A DNA stretch of 27,259 nt from positions 1 to 27,259 of the forward strand of contig DVLN01000040.1 in assembly GCA_018715465.1 (NCBI GenBank), in the 5' to 3' direction. The notes below the pieces were generated by a model that was not told where the DNA came from, did no database searches, and worked only from the letters and a program-made list of their open reading frames with translations. The position numbers and the translations under genes are program-made. The stretch comes from Candidatus Faecivivens stercorigallinarum (GTDB lineage: Bacteria; Bacillota; Clostridia; Oscillospirales; Ruminococcaceae). Of this stretch, positions 15,836 to 23,759 are shown piece by piece (positions within the stretch are counted from its first letter, which is position 1; the number at the start of each line of letters is the position of its first letter).

Positions 15836-17770
15836 ATGCACGGTTTTTTACCTACTACCCGTGATGAGATGAACGCAGCTGGGCTGTCCCAGCTGGATTT
15901 TATCCTGATTACCGGGGATGCTTATGTCGATCACCCCAGCTTTGGTACCGCGATCATTTCCCGTGTGATCGAAGCAGAAGGCTTCTCAGTCGGCATCATT
16001 GCACAGCCCGACTGGAGAAATGACCATGATTATACCCGTCTGGGGCGTCCGAAGTATGGTTTTATGATCAATTCGGGCAACATTGATTCAATGGTTGCCC
16101 ATTATTCGGTCTCCCTCACCCGACGCAACTACGACGCTTATACCCCCGGCGGAAAGCCGGGGAAGCGTCCCGATCGGGCACTGACAGTGTACGCAAAGGC
16201 AATACGCCGGATTTACGGCCCGGATATGCCGATCATCATTGGCGGCCTGGAAGCATCCCTGCGGCGGTTTGCCCATTATGACTACTGGGATGATTCGGTA
16301 CACCCGAGCATTCTGGTGGATGCACAGGCTGACCTGCTCAGTTTTGGCATGGGCGAGCTGCAAACGATTGAGATTGTTCACCGGCTGGCGGCCGGAGAGG
16401 ATATCCGGCAGATGCGGGATATTCGGGGGACCTGTTACCTCTGTGACCCGGAAGATACCCCGTGGGGAGCTGCGCAGTGCCCGGATTTTGAAATCGTCGC
16501 CCGCGACAAGAAAAATTACTGCAAGGCGACCCGTATCCAGATGGACAACCAGGATGAGGTCTCCGGCAAAACGATTGTCCAGCGGCATGGCGATCAGATG
16601 CTGGTTCAGAATCCGCCGATGCGGATGCTGACGACGGAGGAACTGGACCGGGTGTATGATCTGCCGTATATGCGTACCTGGCACCCGTCCTATCAGGATG
16701 AGGGCGGTGTTCCGGGATTACAGGAGGTCGAGTTTTCAATCGCACACAACCGCGGCTGTTTTGGCGCCTGCAACTTCTGCTCAATCGCTTTCCATCAGGG
16801 AAGACGGATTGCGGTACGGAGTGTGGAATCTGTCCTCAAAGAAGCCAGACTGCTGACAACGCTGCCGGGATTTAAAGGGTATATCCATGATGTCGGCGGC
16901 CCAACCGCTAATTTTCGCCATCCGTCCTGTAAAAAACAGTTGACAGCAGGTCTTTGCAAGGGCGGCAAAAAATGCCTTGCACCGACCCCCTGTCCGGCGC
17001 TGGAGGTCGACCATTCGGAGTATCTGGACATGCTGCGGCAGATCCGTCAGATTCCCGGTGTCAAAAAGGTGTTTATCCGTTCGGGTATCCGGTATGACTA
17101 TATGCTGGCCGGAGAGGACGATGGATTTCTGAAAGAACTGGTTGCACATCATGTCTCCGGTCAGCTGAAGGTTGCGCCGGAACATTGCAGCGATCATGTT
17201 CTCGACTGCATGGGCAAGCCACATATCGACGTCTACCGAAAGTTTGCGTCGATGTTTTATGAGGAAACCAAACGGATTGGCAAGAAGCAGTACCTTGTTC
17301 CATACCTGATGTCTTCTCATCCCGGCAGCACCCTGCGGGACGCAGTTGAGCTGTCCCTTTTCCTCAAGGAACACGGGATGCACCCGGAACAGGTGCAGGA
17401 CTTTTATCCAACGCCCGGAACGGTTTCGACCTGTATGTTTTATACCGGCATGAACCCGTATACGATGGAACCAGTTTTTGTCCCGCGCACCAAGGAAGAA
17501 AAGGCGATGCAGCGGGCTCTGCTGCAATATTTCCTGCCGCAGAACCACCGGCTGGTGGTCAAGGGACTGAAGATGGCCGGACGTACCGATTTGATTGGGA
17601 CTGGTCCTGGCTGTCTGGTTCCGCCGCTCAGGGAAGAGCCGCGTTCCAACGCGGCCGTTCCGAAAAAAGGCGGGAAAAGTGCCCGTCCGGCTGGTCGCTC
17701 CGGCAGCCGACCGGTGGCAGTGGAAAAAAGCAACAGACGCGGAAAACCGGCCCATAACCGGAAAGGGTGA
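15836..17770 (+). CDS. ygiQ: YgiQ-family radical SAM protein
   Basis: This is a 644-residue enzyme of unknown reaction. The N-terminus FLPTTRDEM and the segment DAYVDHPSFG are typical of the YgiQ family, followed by a cobalamin-binding-like Rossmann region (IIGGLEASLRRFAHYDYWDD). The radical SAM cluster motif is C308, C312, C315 in RGCFGACNFCS. The conserved block GPTANFRHPSCK follows. The last 40 residues are a basic Lys/Arg/Ser/Gly tail with PKKGGKSARPAGRSG, predicted to be disordered. AGGAGAG lies just upstream of the ATG. It begins 37 bases after ftsK, without a convincing terminator between. Confidence 0.93.
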   Translation: MHGFLPTTRDEMNAAGLSQLDFILITGDAYVDHPSFGTAIISRVIEAEGFSVGIIAQPDWRNDHDYTRLGRPKYGFMINSGNIDSMVAHYSVSLTRRNYDAYTPGGKPGKRPDRALTVYAKAIRRIYGPDMPIIIGGLEASLRRFAHYDYWDDSVHPSILVDAQADLLSFGMGELQTIEIVHRLAAGEDIRQMRDIRGTCYLCDPEDTPWGAAQCPDFEIVARDKKNYCKATRIQMDNQDEVSGKTIVQRHGDQMLVQNPPMRMLTTEELDRVYDLPYMRTWHPSYQDEGGVPGLQEVEFSIAHNRGCFGACNFCSIAFHQGRRIAVRSVESVLKEARLLTTLPGFKGYIHDVGGPTANFRHPSCKKQLTAGLCKGGKKCLAPTPCPALEVDHSEYLDMLRQIRQIPGVKKVFIRSGIRYDYMLAGEDDGFLKELVAHHVSGQLKVAPEHCSDHVLDCMGKPHIDVYRKFASMFYEETKRIGKKQYLVPYLMSSHPGSTLRDAVELSLFLKEHGMHPEQVQDFYPTPGTVSTCMFYTGMNPYTMEPVFVPRTKEEKAMQRALLQYFLPQNHRLVVKGLKMAGRTDLIGTGPGCLVPPLREEPRSNAAVPKKGGKSARPAGRSGSRPVAVEKSNRRGKPAHNRKG

Positions 17771-17775
17771 ACAAT

Positions 17776-19017
17776 TTGGCGGCAAAAAAGAAAAGCGGTT
17801 CTTCCGCTTCAAAAGGCAGTAAGTCTGGGGGACAGAAGACCGTACAGTATGCAGAGCGCATCAATGGGAAGACCAGACCTGTGGGTGCCAGCTCTTCCGG
17901 CTCCCGGGCTGCCGGTTCCAAAAACACCCGTTCGGGAACTTCATCGGTCAGGAAAGGAGGCGGCGGTGTGAGCCGGAAAAGCAGCAGTTCAAGAGGAAAA
18001 TCTCACGGCAGAAAAAAGGGGTACAACTGGGCTTTTATCATCGCCGGGGCGGTACTGGTCAGCTCGTATATGATTGTTGTTCTGTTCAATGGGTTTGGAC
18101 AGACCGGATGGCGGGAAAGTCTGGAAGAACTGAAAACCAGTTTCCTGGGTGCTTTCCAATCGGTCAGCGAGACCTTTGGCCGAGTAGGACAACAGCTGGG
18201 CAGTGGTTCCACTTCCGAAGATCTTGTGCTCGACCCGCCTGTCGGACAACAGGTCCGGGTACACTTTATTGATGTCGGTCAGGGAGAATCCATCCTGATT
18301 GAAGGCGGCGATGAAAGTGTTCTGGTCGATGCAGGCGAAAACAATCAGGGTGAAACGGTGTTGGGGTATCTGGCAAATGTTGGAATCGACCAGCTGACCA
18401 TGGCGGTTGGCACCCATCCTCATTCCGATCATATTGGTGGGATGGATACCGTGATGGAAGGGCTTACGGTCGGCAAGCTGCTGATGCCGGACCTGCCGGA
18501 TGATATCATCCCGACGACTAAAACCTATCTTTCGGTGCTGGACGTTGCGGAGCAGACCGATACCGAAATGGTATACGCCTATCCCGGTGACAGCTGGGAG
18601 ATCTGCGGCGGGACGCTGAAGGTGCTGGGGCCGACAGAGGATTATGATGATCTGAATGACGAATCGCTTGTGATGCGGTTTGATTACGGTGAGACCAGCT
18701 TTCTGCTGACCGGTGATCAGGAGGCGGACGCAGAGGAAGATCTGCTCAGCTCGGGTGCAAAGGTTACAGCTGACCTGCTAGGTGTCGGACATCACGGCTC
18801 TTCCACGTCGACTTCACAGGCTTTTCTGGACGCGGTTTCTCCATCCGTTGCGGTGATCAGCTGTGGAGAAGGAAATGATTATGGACATCCCCATCTTGAG
18901 ACGGTCGAACGGCTGGAAGCAGCAGGAGTGGAAATTTACCGGACTGACCTGCAGGGCAGTATCGTTGTGTCGTCGGATGGACATAAATTGACCGTCTCGA
19001 CTGAAAAGGCCGGATGA
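17776..19017 (+). CDS. Membrane-anchored MBL-fold hydrolase, ComEC C-terminal-like
   Basis: From the TTG at 17776 this is 413 residues. Residues 1-76 are Ser/Lys/Gly/Arg rich, one membrane helix follows (about 78-101), and the rest faces outside. The metallo-beta-lactamase domain starts with VHFIDVGQGESILIE, has the zinc motif H214-x-H216-x-D218-H219, and ends with LLGVGHHGSS. This matches the ComEC/Rec2 hydrolase module as a stand-alone protein, usually paired with DUF3006 as here. ComEC domains degrade the non-transported DNA strand, so a nuclease or phosphodiesterase is plausible. The TTG has AAAGGGTGA suitably spaced and lies after the ygiQ stop. An internal GTG at 17968 with GGAGG seven bases upstream is a competing start (349 residues). 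Confidence 0.85.
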   Translation: MAAKKKSGSSASKGSKSGGQKTVQYAERINGKTRPVGASSSGSRAAGSKNTRSGTSSVRKGGGGVSRKSSSSRGKSHGRKKGYNWAFIIAGAVLVSSYMIVVLFNGFGQTGWRESLEELKTSFLGAFQSVSETFGRVGQQLGSGSTSEDLVLDPPVGQQVRVHFIDVGQGESILIEGGDESVLVDAGENNQGETVLGYLANVGIDQLTMAVGTHPHSDHIGGMDTVMEGLTVGKLLMPDLPDDIIPTTKTYLSVLDVAEQTDTEMVYAYPGDSWEICGGTLKVLGPTEDYDDLNDESLVMRFDYGETSFLLTGDQEADAEEDLLSSGAKVTADLLGVGHHGSSTSTSQAFLDAVSPSVAVISCGEGNDYGHPHLETVERLEAAGVEIYRTDLQGSIVVSSDGHKLTVSTEKAG

Positions 19018-19032
19018 CGGGGAGACAGAAAG

Positions 19033-19263
19033 ATGCTGATTATTGATCGGATTGAAGAAGGCAGGGCGGTTTGTGAAGATGAGGACGGACGGCAGGTCAT
19101 TCTGACGGAATTTCCTGACGGCGTGACGGAAGGTGATGTGCTGGTGTCCAATGAAAGTGGGCAACTGATCGTTGACAGCAGCCTGACCGATCAGCGCAGG
19201 AAGAAGGCAGTAGAGCTCTCCCGCCGGATTCAGGGCCGCAGAAGGAACCAAAAGACCCCCTGA
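19033..19263 (+). CDS. DUF3006 family protein
   Basis: This is a 76-residue protein with the family pattern: MLIIDRIEEGRAVCEDEDGR, then EFPDGVTEGDVL. It is predicted to be a small beta-rich fold with a basic C-terminal helix (RRKKAVELSRRIQGRRR). The function is unknown, but members very often directly follow a ComEC-like MBL gene, as here with a 15-bp gap, which suggests a functional partner. GGGGAG is eight bases before the ATG. Confidence 0.88.
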   Translation: MLIIDRIEEGRAVCEDEDGRQVILTEFPDGVTEGDVLVSNESGQLIVDSSLTDQRRKKAVELSRRIQGRRRNQKTP

Positions 19264-19295
19264 CAAAAATAGCGGATTATTTTCTACATAATGAG

Positions 19296-19317
19296 CAGTC
19301 GTAAAACTGATTTTTTT
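19296..19317 (+). terminator. Weak terminator candidate at the end of the ftsK operon
   Basis: CAGT (19296-19299) can pair with ACTG (19306-19309), followed by seven Ts at 19311-19317. The stem is only four pairs, so this is tentative. Confidence 0.3.
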
Positions 19318-19329
19318 GGTGGGAAATGG

Positions 19330-19359
19330 TTGCAACTTGTGATCATGGTGTTGTATAAT
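19330..19359 (+). promoter_or_regulatory. Promoter of hprK
   Basis: TTGCAA (19330-19335) and TATAAT (19354-19359) are 18 bp apart. The predicted leader is about 100 nt and contains two perfect short hairpins, 19383-19400 (6 bp) and 19428-19442 (5 bp). Confidence 0.75.
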
Positions 19360-19465
19360 AGATACACTGAATTGATTATATCCGCCCATGTTTTTGGGCG
19401 AAGAGCAAAAAGATGACTGATCAGTTGGACGGTTTTTCCGTCGCGGAAGGGAACGGTGACTTGGT

Positions 19466-20437
19466 TTGGCAACCCAGTACAGTGTAACGCTCGCAAAAAT
19501 TATCCGGGAATTTTCACTTAAAACGGTGTATACCCCCGATGACCCTGCAAATATTAAAATTTCTTCAAACAGCATCAATCGGCCCGGATTGTTCATCAAC
19601 GGCTTTTATGAGTATTTTGACAGTGAACGAATCCAGATTCTTGGAAAAATGGAAAACGCTTTTCTGCTCGATCTTCCCAAAGATGTGCTGCGGGAACGGA
19701 TGGACAAGCTGTGTGCTTACCATATTCCGATGGTGATTGTTACCCGCGGACTGGAAGTGCTGCCGGAGCTGCAGGAAGCTGCTGAGAAGTATCATGTGCC
19801 GCTGCTGACAACCGAAGAAACGACCACCAACCTGACCGTCTCGATGATCAGTTTTCTGAATGTCGAGTTGGCTCCCCGCATTACCCGTCACGGCGTTCTG
19901 GTTGAGGTTTATGGTGAAGGCATCATGATTACCGGCGATTCGGGCGTCGGCAAGAGTGAATGTGCGATGGAACTGGTCAAGAGAGGACACCGGCTGATCG
20001 CGGATGACGCGGTCGAGATCCGCAAAGTTTCCAATAAGCGGCTTGTCGGCACTTCGCCTGACAATATCCGCCATTTTATGGAACTGCGCGGCGTCGGCAT
20101 CATCAATGCGAGACGACTGTTTGGTATGGGCTCGGTCAAGACCAATGAAAAGATCGACATGCTGGTTCATCTGGAACAGTGGAACCCGGAGAAGGTTTAT
20201 GACCGGATGGGAATGGAAAACGAATATACTGAGATGCTCGGTATTCGCATTCCTGCGCTCACCATCCCGGTTAAACCCGGACGGAACCTCGCGATTATTA
20301 TTGAGGTCGCGGCGATGAACAACCGTCAGAAGAAGATGGGTTACAATGCGGCGAAGGAATTGCTGCAAAAACTCGGCATGCCGGTGGATATGATCGGCAA
20401 TGACGAAGAGATGGAAGACAACGACTGGGATTTTTAA
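19466..20437 (+). CDS. hprK: HPr kinase/phosphorylase
   Basis: This is a 323-residue regulator that phosphorylates Ser46 of the PTS protein HPr with ATP or PPi, and removes the phosphate, driving catabolite repression in Firmicutes. An N-terminal domain (1-130) precedes the kinase domain with RHGVLVEVYGEG, the P-loop GDSGVGKS at 157-164 (K163), LIADDAVEI, and the signature ELRGVGIINARRLFG. The start is TTG: GGTGA lies six bases upstream, the length fits the family, and no ATG is near. ptsH is not in the window. It has its own promoter and a strong terminator. Confidence 0.95.
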   Translation: MATQYSVTLAKIIREFSLKTVYTPDDPANIKISSNSINRPGLFINGFYEYFDSERIQILGKMENAFLLDLPKDVLRERMDKLCAYHIPMVIVTRGLEVLPELQEAAEKYHVPLLTTEETTTNLTVSMISFLNVELAPRITRHGVLVEVYGEGIMITGDSGVGKSECAMELVKRGHRLIADDAVEIRKVSNKRLVGTSPDNIRHFMELRGVGIINARRLFGMGSVKTNEKIDMLVHLEQWNPEKVYDRMGMENEYTEMLGIRIPALTIPVKPGRNLAIIIEVAAMNNRQKKMGYNAAKELLQKLGMPVDMIGNDEEMEDNDWDF

Positions 20438-20450
20438 TCACAAAATCAGA

Positions 20451-20500
20451 CCCGGCCGGCACTGCAACACATGGTTGCAATGCCGGCCGGGCTGTTGTTT
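20451..20500 (+). terminator. Strong terminator of hprK
   Basis: A 17-bp GC-rich stem with one mismatch pairs 20451-20467 with 20475-20491, loop of seven, followed by CTGTTGTTTT. Confidence 0.85.
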
Positions 20501-20518
20501 TGAAGGAAAACAGTTGCG

Positions 20519-21346
20519 TCAGATATAGTCGTACATGTCCCGGTTGGGGCAGAAGACGACCGGAAGGGTGTTCTCTGTGATCTCCCGCAGCCAGTTGACC
20601 GCGTATTTCATGCCCAGTTCCTCACCGTTGTAATGCCCGGTTTGCAGGCAGGCTTTGTTCAGGCCCAGTTGTCCGGCATCCTTGAAGTAGCAGGGGACTT
20701 CCCAGTCGATCATCTCCAGCGGGATAAACAGGTCGATCTGCTGCTGTTCAATCGCTGTGATCACTTTGCCGGAATTGGGGAACAGGTGTCCGCCCAACGC
20801 GGCTTTATGGACAATCGTTTCGCGGTTGCCGAGCAGCCGCAGCTGTTTGAGCTGTAGTTTTTCCTTGATCTGTGCTGCCAGTTCAGTGACCGGGATACCC
20901 GGCATCTCAAATTCGGCGACGAAGATGTGGGATGGATCAGACGGCTGGTTCATATCGGTTTTCAGATACTGCTGCCAGCCCAGCTCCTGAACAACTCCGT
21001 AAAAGATGCCATCGGGGACATGGGTATGGATTCGGTCATGATCCCGCAGAATCACCATCTGATACTGGCGAAGAAGTTCCATCTTGCAGTTGGCCGTCTG
21101 GTTGTCAGATAGCCAGTCCAGCGGGTCCATATGGGAATAGAAGGATGGCTCGTGGACAACCAGCAGGTTGCAGCCTGCTGCTGCCGCCTCGCGGATGATG
21201 TCGGGAGAGGGATAAATTGCGGTTGCGATACCGGTACAGGGGATGGAGGTGTCACCGAATTTGACGGTGTCACAGGTGGTTGCTTCCCGTTCGCCCAGAG
21301 GGGGATGGTAGGCGATAATTTTGTCGATTACCTGCTGAATGGTCAT
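20519..21346 (-). CDS. NIF3/DUF34 family dinuclear metal protein
   Basis: This is a 275-residue protein of the NIF3-like family, which assembles as a toroidal hexamer with a two-metal site. Visible ligands are H65-E66 in NLLVVHEPSF (many members have HHP here), the DHDRIHTHVPDGI segment, and GHYNGEELGMKYA near the C-terminus. The biochemical role of the family is unsettled; GTP cyclohydrolase I type 2 naming is historical. AGGAGG lies six bases upstream of the ATG. It is monocistronic and divergent from miaB. Confidence 0.9.
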   Translation of the reverse strand: MTIQQVIDKIIAYHPPLGEREATTCDTVKFGDTSIPCTGIATAIYPSPDIIREAAAAGCNLLVVHEPSFYSHMDPLDWLSDNQTANCKMELLRQYQMVILRDHDRIHTHVPDGIFYGVVQELGWQQYLKTDMNQPSDPSHIFVAEFEMPGIPVTELAAQIKEKLQLKQLRLLGNRETIVHKAALGGHLFPNSGKVITAIEQQQIDLFIPLEMIDWEVPCYFKDAGQLGLNKACLQTGHYNGEELGMKYAVNWLREITENTLPVVFCPNRDMYDYI

Positions 21347-21383
21347 GATATGCCTCCTGTCTTGCAGATGAAAAGTAGAATAA

Positions 21384-21399
21384 TTTGTTTGCTAACAAA
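21384..21399. promoter_or_regulatory. Palindrome at the NIF3 transcription start
   Basis: TTTGTT and AACAAA are a perfect inverted repeat around TGCT, abutting the -10 box. Position and symmetry suit a repressor operator. It resembles but does not match the Rex consensus, and no regulator gene is adjacent. Confidence 0.4.
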
Positions 21400-21429
21400 A
21401 TTATAATTCTACAGTATAAGGTTCGTCAA
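21400..21429 (-). promoter_or_regulatory. Promoter of the NIF3 gene
   Basis: On the minus strand TTGACG (21424-21429) and TATAAT (21400-21405) are 18 bp apart. The predicted start, near 21393, lies inside the palindrome 21384-21399. Confidence 0.75.
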
Positions 21430-21515
21430 TCCATGAATTGGAGAAAAAAAGCGACGCAGATGCAGCAAAATCACAAAATTCCCGGTAGGAAAAAACTGCT
21501 TGGGTCGTAAAGGAG

Positions 21516-21544
21516 TTGACACTGCCCGGCCGACAGGATATAAT
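21516..21544 (+). promoter_or_regulatory. Consensus promoter of miaB
   Basis: TTGACA (21516-21521) and TATAAT (21539-21544) have a 17-bp spacer. This excludes the in-frame TTG at 21516 as a translation start. Confidence 0.9.
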
Positions 21545-21602
21545 ATTGAAGAATATAGTGGAGAATACTTTCCGGTCAATTGATGGAGAAAGAACAGAGA
21601 AT

Positions 21603-23072
21603 ATGGAAATCAGATATATTCGTGATATGGAATTACAGGCACAGAAGGCGTTTATTGATGAAAACCGCCTTCTGCTGCAGAAGCGTTTTGGACATCCGCC
21701 GCGTGCGATGGTCAAGAGCTTTGGATGTGCCCAGAATGTCAATGATGGTGAAAAGCTGGCCGGTATGCTCCAGCAGATGGGCTGTAGTTTCACCGAGTCG
21801 GTGGAAGAGGCGGACATTGCGATTTATAATACCTGTGCTGTCCGGGAAAACGCTGAACAGAAGGTGTTCGGCATTATCGGGCAGGCAACCCATCAGAAGG
21901 CTTCCCGGCGGGAGATGCTGATTGGTGTCTGCGGCTGTATGGCACAGCAGGAGCATGTTTCCGAAAAGATTCGCAAAAGTTTTCCCGGTGTTAATCTGGT
22001 GTTTGGGACCCACGTGCTGCATACCCTGCCCGAGCTGCTGCACCGACTGCTGACCGATGAGGGGAAAAAGCGTCACCGGGTGTTTGAGACGCCCGTATGC
22101 GACGGTGTTATTGCCGAAGGACTGCCAACCCTGCGTGAAGACGGTGTCCGGGCCGGATTGCCGATCATGTATGGATGCAACAATTTCTGTACCTACTGCG
22201 TGGTTCCGCTGGTACGGGGCAGGGAACGTTCCCGCCGGTCGGCAGATATCCTTGCAGAGGCGCGTCAGCTGATCGCAGACGGATATAAGGAAATCACACT
22301 GCTCGGTCAGAATGTCAACTCCTATGGAAAAGATTTACAGGATGATATGAGCTTCCCGGAGCTGCTGGAAGCAGTGGGCAATCTGCCGGGCGATTTCTGG
22401 GTACGGTTTATGACCTCCCATCCGCGGGATTGTACCCGTGAGCTGATTGATGTGATCGCGCGTACGCCTAAGATCTGCAAACATATCCACCTCCCCGTGC
22501 AGTCGGGCAGCGACCGGGTATTGCAGGCGATGAACCGGCATTATACCCGCAGTCAGTATCTGGATATTGTCCGATATGCGCGGGAAAAGATTCCCGGTGT
22601 CAGTTTTACCAGCGATATCATCGTCGGGTTCCCGGGGGAAACTTATGAGGAATTCCTTGAAACGGTCTCACTGATCAAAGAGGTCGGGTACAGCTCACTG
22701 TTTACCTTTATCTATTCCCCCCGTGAGGGGACCCGCGCTGCAAAGATGGATGATCCTGTCCCGGCGGCGGAAAAGTCCAGATGGTTCCAGCAACTGCTGG
22801 AGGAACAGAAGGCCTGCGGCATGCGCTTTTATGAAGAGGAGGTCGGTTCAGTCCGGCGGGTACTCTGTGAAGGCAAGGGCAAACTGAAAAATGGTATCCT
22901 TGAAGGGCATCCTGTTTCAGAAGGACAGACGGTGCTGATGGGACGGACTGAGCGGGGAATGGTGGTCGACTTTATCGGCGATCCGGCACTGATCGGACAG
23001 TTTGTCGATGTACAGATCACGACCGCTGCCAACTGGGCATTGGCTGGAATCCTTCAGACCGGCAAAGAATAA
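21603..23072 (+). CDS. miaB: tRNA-i6A37 methylthiotransferase MiaB
   Basis: This 489-residue radical SAM enzyme adds a methylthio group to i6A37 of tRNAs. The N-terminal UPF0004 domain holds cluster ligands C42 (KSFGCAQN), C78 (YNTCAVREN) and C112 (GCGCMAQ). The radical SAM site is C192, C196, C199 in GCNNFCTYC. GQNVNSYG, SHPRD and HLPVQSGSDRVLQAMNRHYTR are MiaB-type motifs, and a TRAM domain ends the protein. The ATG 21603 is chosen as the first in-frame ATG after the promoter. Its SD is weak (AGAGA close by, GGAG 14 bases away), so the start is less sure than the identity. A YlbF/YmcA-type gene follows, as in B. subtilis. Confidence 0.95.
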   Translation: MEIRYIRDMELQAQKAFIDENRLLLQKRFGHPPRAMVKSFGCAQNVNDGEKLAGMLQQMGCSFTESVEEADIAIYNTCAVRENAEQKVFGIIGQATHQKASRREMLIGVCGCMAQQEHVSEKIRKSFPGVNLVFGTHVLHTLPELLHRLLTDEGKKRHRVFETPVCDGVIAEGLPTLREDGVRAGLPIMYGCNNFCTYCVVPLVRGRERSRRSADILAEARQLIADGYKEITLLGQNVNSYGKDLQDDMSFPELLEAVGNLPGDFWVRFMTSHPRDCTRELIDVIARTPKICKHIHLPVQSGSDRVLQAMNRHYTRSQYLDIVRYAREKIPGVSFTSDIIVGFPGETYEEFLETVSLIKEVGYSSLFTFIYSPREGTRAAKMDDPVPAAEKSRWFQQLLEEQKACGMRFYEEEVGSVRRVLCEGKGKLKNGILEGHPVSEGQTVLMGRTERGMVVDFIGDPALIGQFVDVQITTAANWALAGILQTGKE

Positions 23073-23150
23073 ACGATATGACCCGGAATGTGAAAGCATA
23101 TCCGGCAACCATATACTGATCAATTACCAAGAAAGAAAGGAATCAAGAAA

Positions 23151-23561
23151 ATGATGGATCCGATTACCGCAGCAAGAGAAATGGGCAAAGCAATTCAGAG
23201 CTGCCCTGAATACCTGGCAATGAAAGAAGCTGAAAAGGCCTGTGATGGCGATGCCAAGCTCCAGGAGCTGATTGGCGACTTCAACCTGGTTCGGATGAAC
23301 CTGACTCAGGAAAATGCTAAAGCTGAAAAGGATGATAAAAAGATCGCTGAGTTGAATGAACAGCTGCAGAAATCCTATACCGACATCATGGGCAATGAGC
23401 ATATGATGAATTACAACATTGCCAAGCAGGATGTTGAAGAGATTATGCAGAAAATCAATACGATCATGCAGGCTGCGATCAACGGCGACGATGTCGACAG
23501 CTGCGATGTTGAGTGCAGCTGCACCGGCTCCTGCGCTTCCTGCGGCGGCGGCTGCCACTGA
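23151..23561 (+). CDS. YlbF/YmcA (Ric complex-like) family protein with Cys-rich tail
   Basis: This is a 136-residue, mostly helical protein of the YlbF/YmcA family: residues 1-110 contain PITAAREMGKAIQSCPEY, a helical hairpin, and YNIAKQDVEEIMQKIN. The C-terminal tail packs six cysteines into 18 residues (C118, C122, C124, C128, C131, C135) and ends in His. In B. subtilis, YmcA (RicA) is encoded next to miaB, and the RicA-RicF-RicT complex binds Fe-S clusters and works with RNase Y in mRNA processing. Synteny suggests a RicA-like role, while the dense Cys tail suggests its own metal or Fe-S site. AAAGGAA about ten bases upstream supports ATG 23151. It is likely co-transcribed with miaB. Confidence 0.85.
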   Translation: MMDPITAAREMGKAIQSCPEYLAMKEAEKACDGDAKLQELIGDFNLVRMNLTQENAKAEKDDKKIAELNEQLQKSYTDIMGNEHMMNYNIAKQDVEEIMQKINTIMQAAINGDDVDSCDVECSCTGSCASCGGGCH

Positions 23562-23588
23562 TAACACTGTAACAGTGTGACAGACATT

Positions 23589-23644
23589 CCCTGCTTTCCG
23601 GTAAAACACCGCCTGGTGTACCTGCCGGAAAGCAGGGATTTTTT
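23589..23644 (+). terminator. Strong terminator of the miaB operon
   Basis: A perfect 13-bp stem pairs 23589-23601 with 23625-23637. The loop contains a smaller ACACC/GGTGT hairpin, and six Ts follow at 23639-23644. Confidence 0.95.
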
Positions 23645-23678
23645 CTGATCGGAAGGTGAATGGACTTAACAAAAATTA

Positions 23679-23708
23679 CTTTTATTATCGCTGTGGTTGT
23701 GGTATAAT
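23679..23708 (+). promoter_or_regulatory. Promoter of the ThyX-like/tmk operon
   Basis: TGTGGTATAAT at 23698-23708 is an extended -10, with CTTTTATTAT at 23679-23688 carrying a poor -35 (TTTTAT). The arrangement is the same as at 9488-9517. Confidence 0.7.
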
Positions 23709-23727
23709 ACTTTTATATATGCGTAGG

Positions 23728-23759
23728 CCTGCCGGGAGCGGTATTGCAGGCAAGCCTGC
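23728..23759 (+). other. Mutually exclusive hairpins in the ThyX-like leader
   Basis: GCAGG (23746-23750) can pair either with the upstream CCTGC (23728-23732) or with the downstream CCTGC (23755-23759, 4-nt loop). The second hairpin is followed by CTGCTTTTG, a weak terminator-like end. Attenuation is possible but unproven. Confidence 0.3.

Noticed and set aside
14771..15841. Long minus-strand frame opposite ftsK, and similar ones opposite ygiQ, hprK and tmk
   Set aside because: These are codon-bias shadows of strong plus-strand genes, with no SD or recognisable domain.
21580..21921. Open frame starting near the miaB SD
   Set aside because: It is a +1 shadow of miaB, rich in Arg and Trp, with no homology signal.
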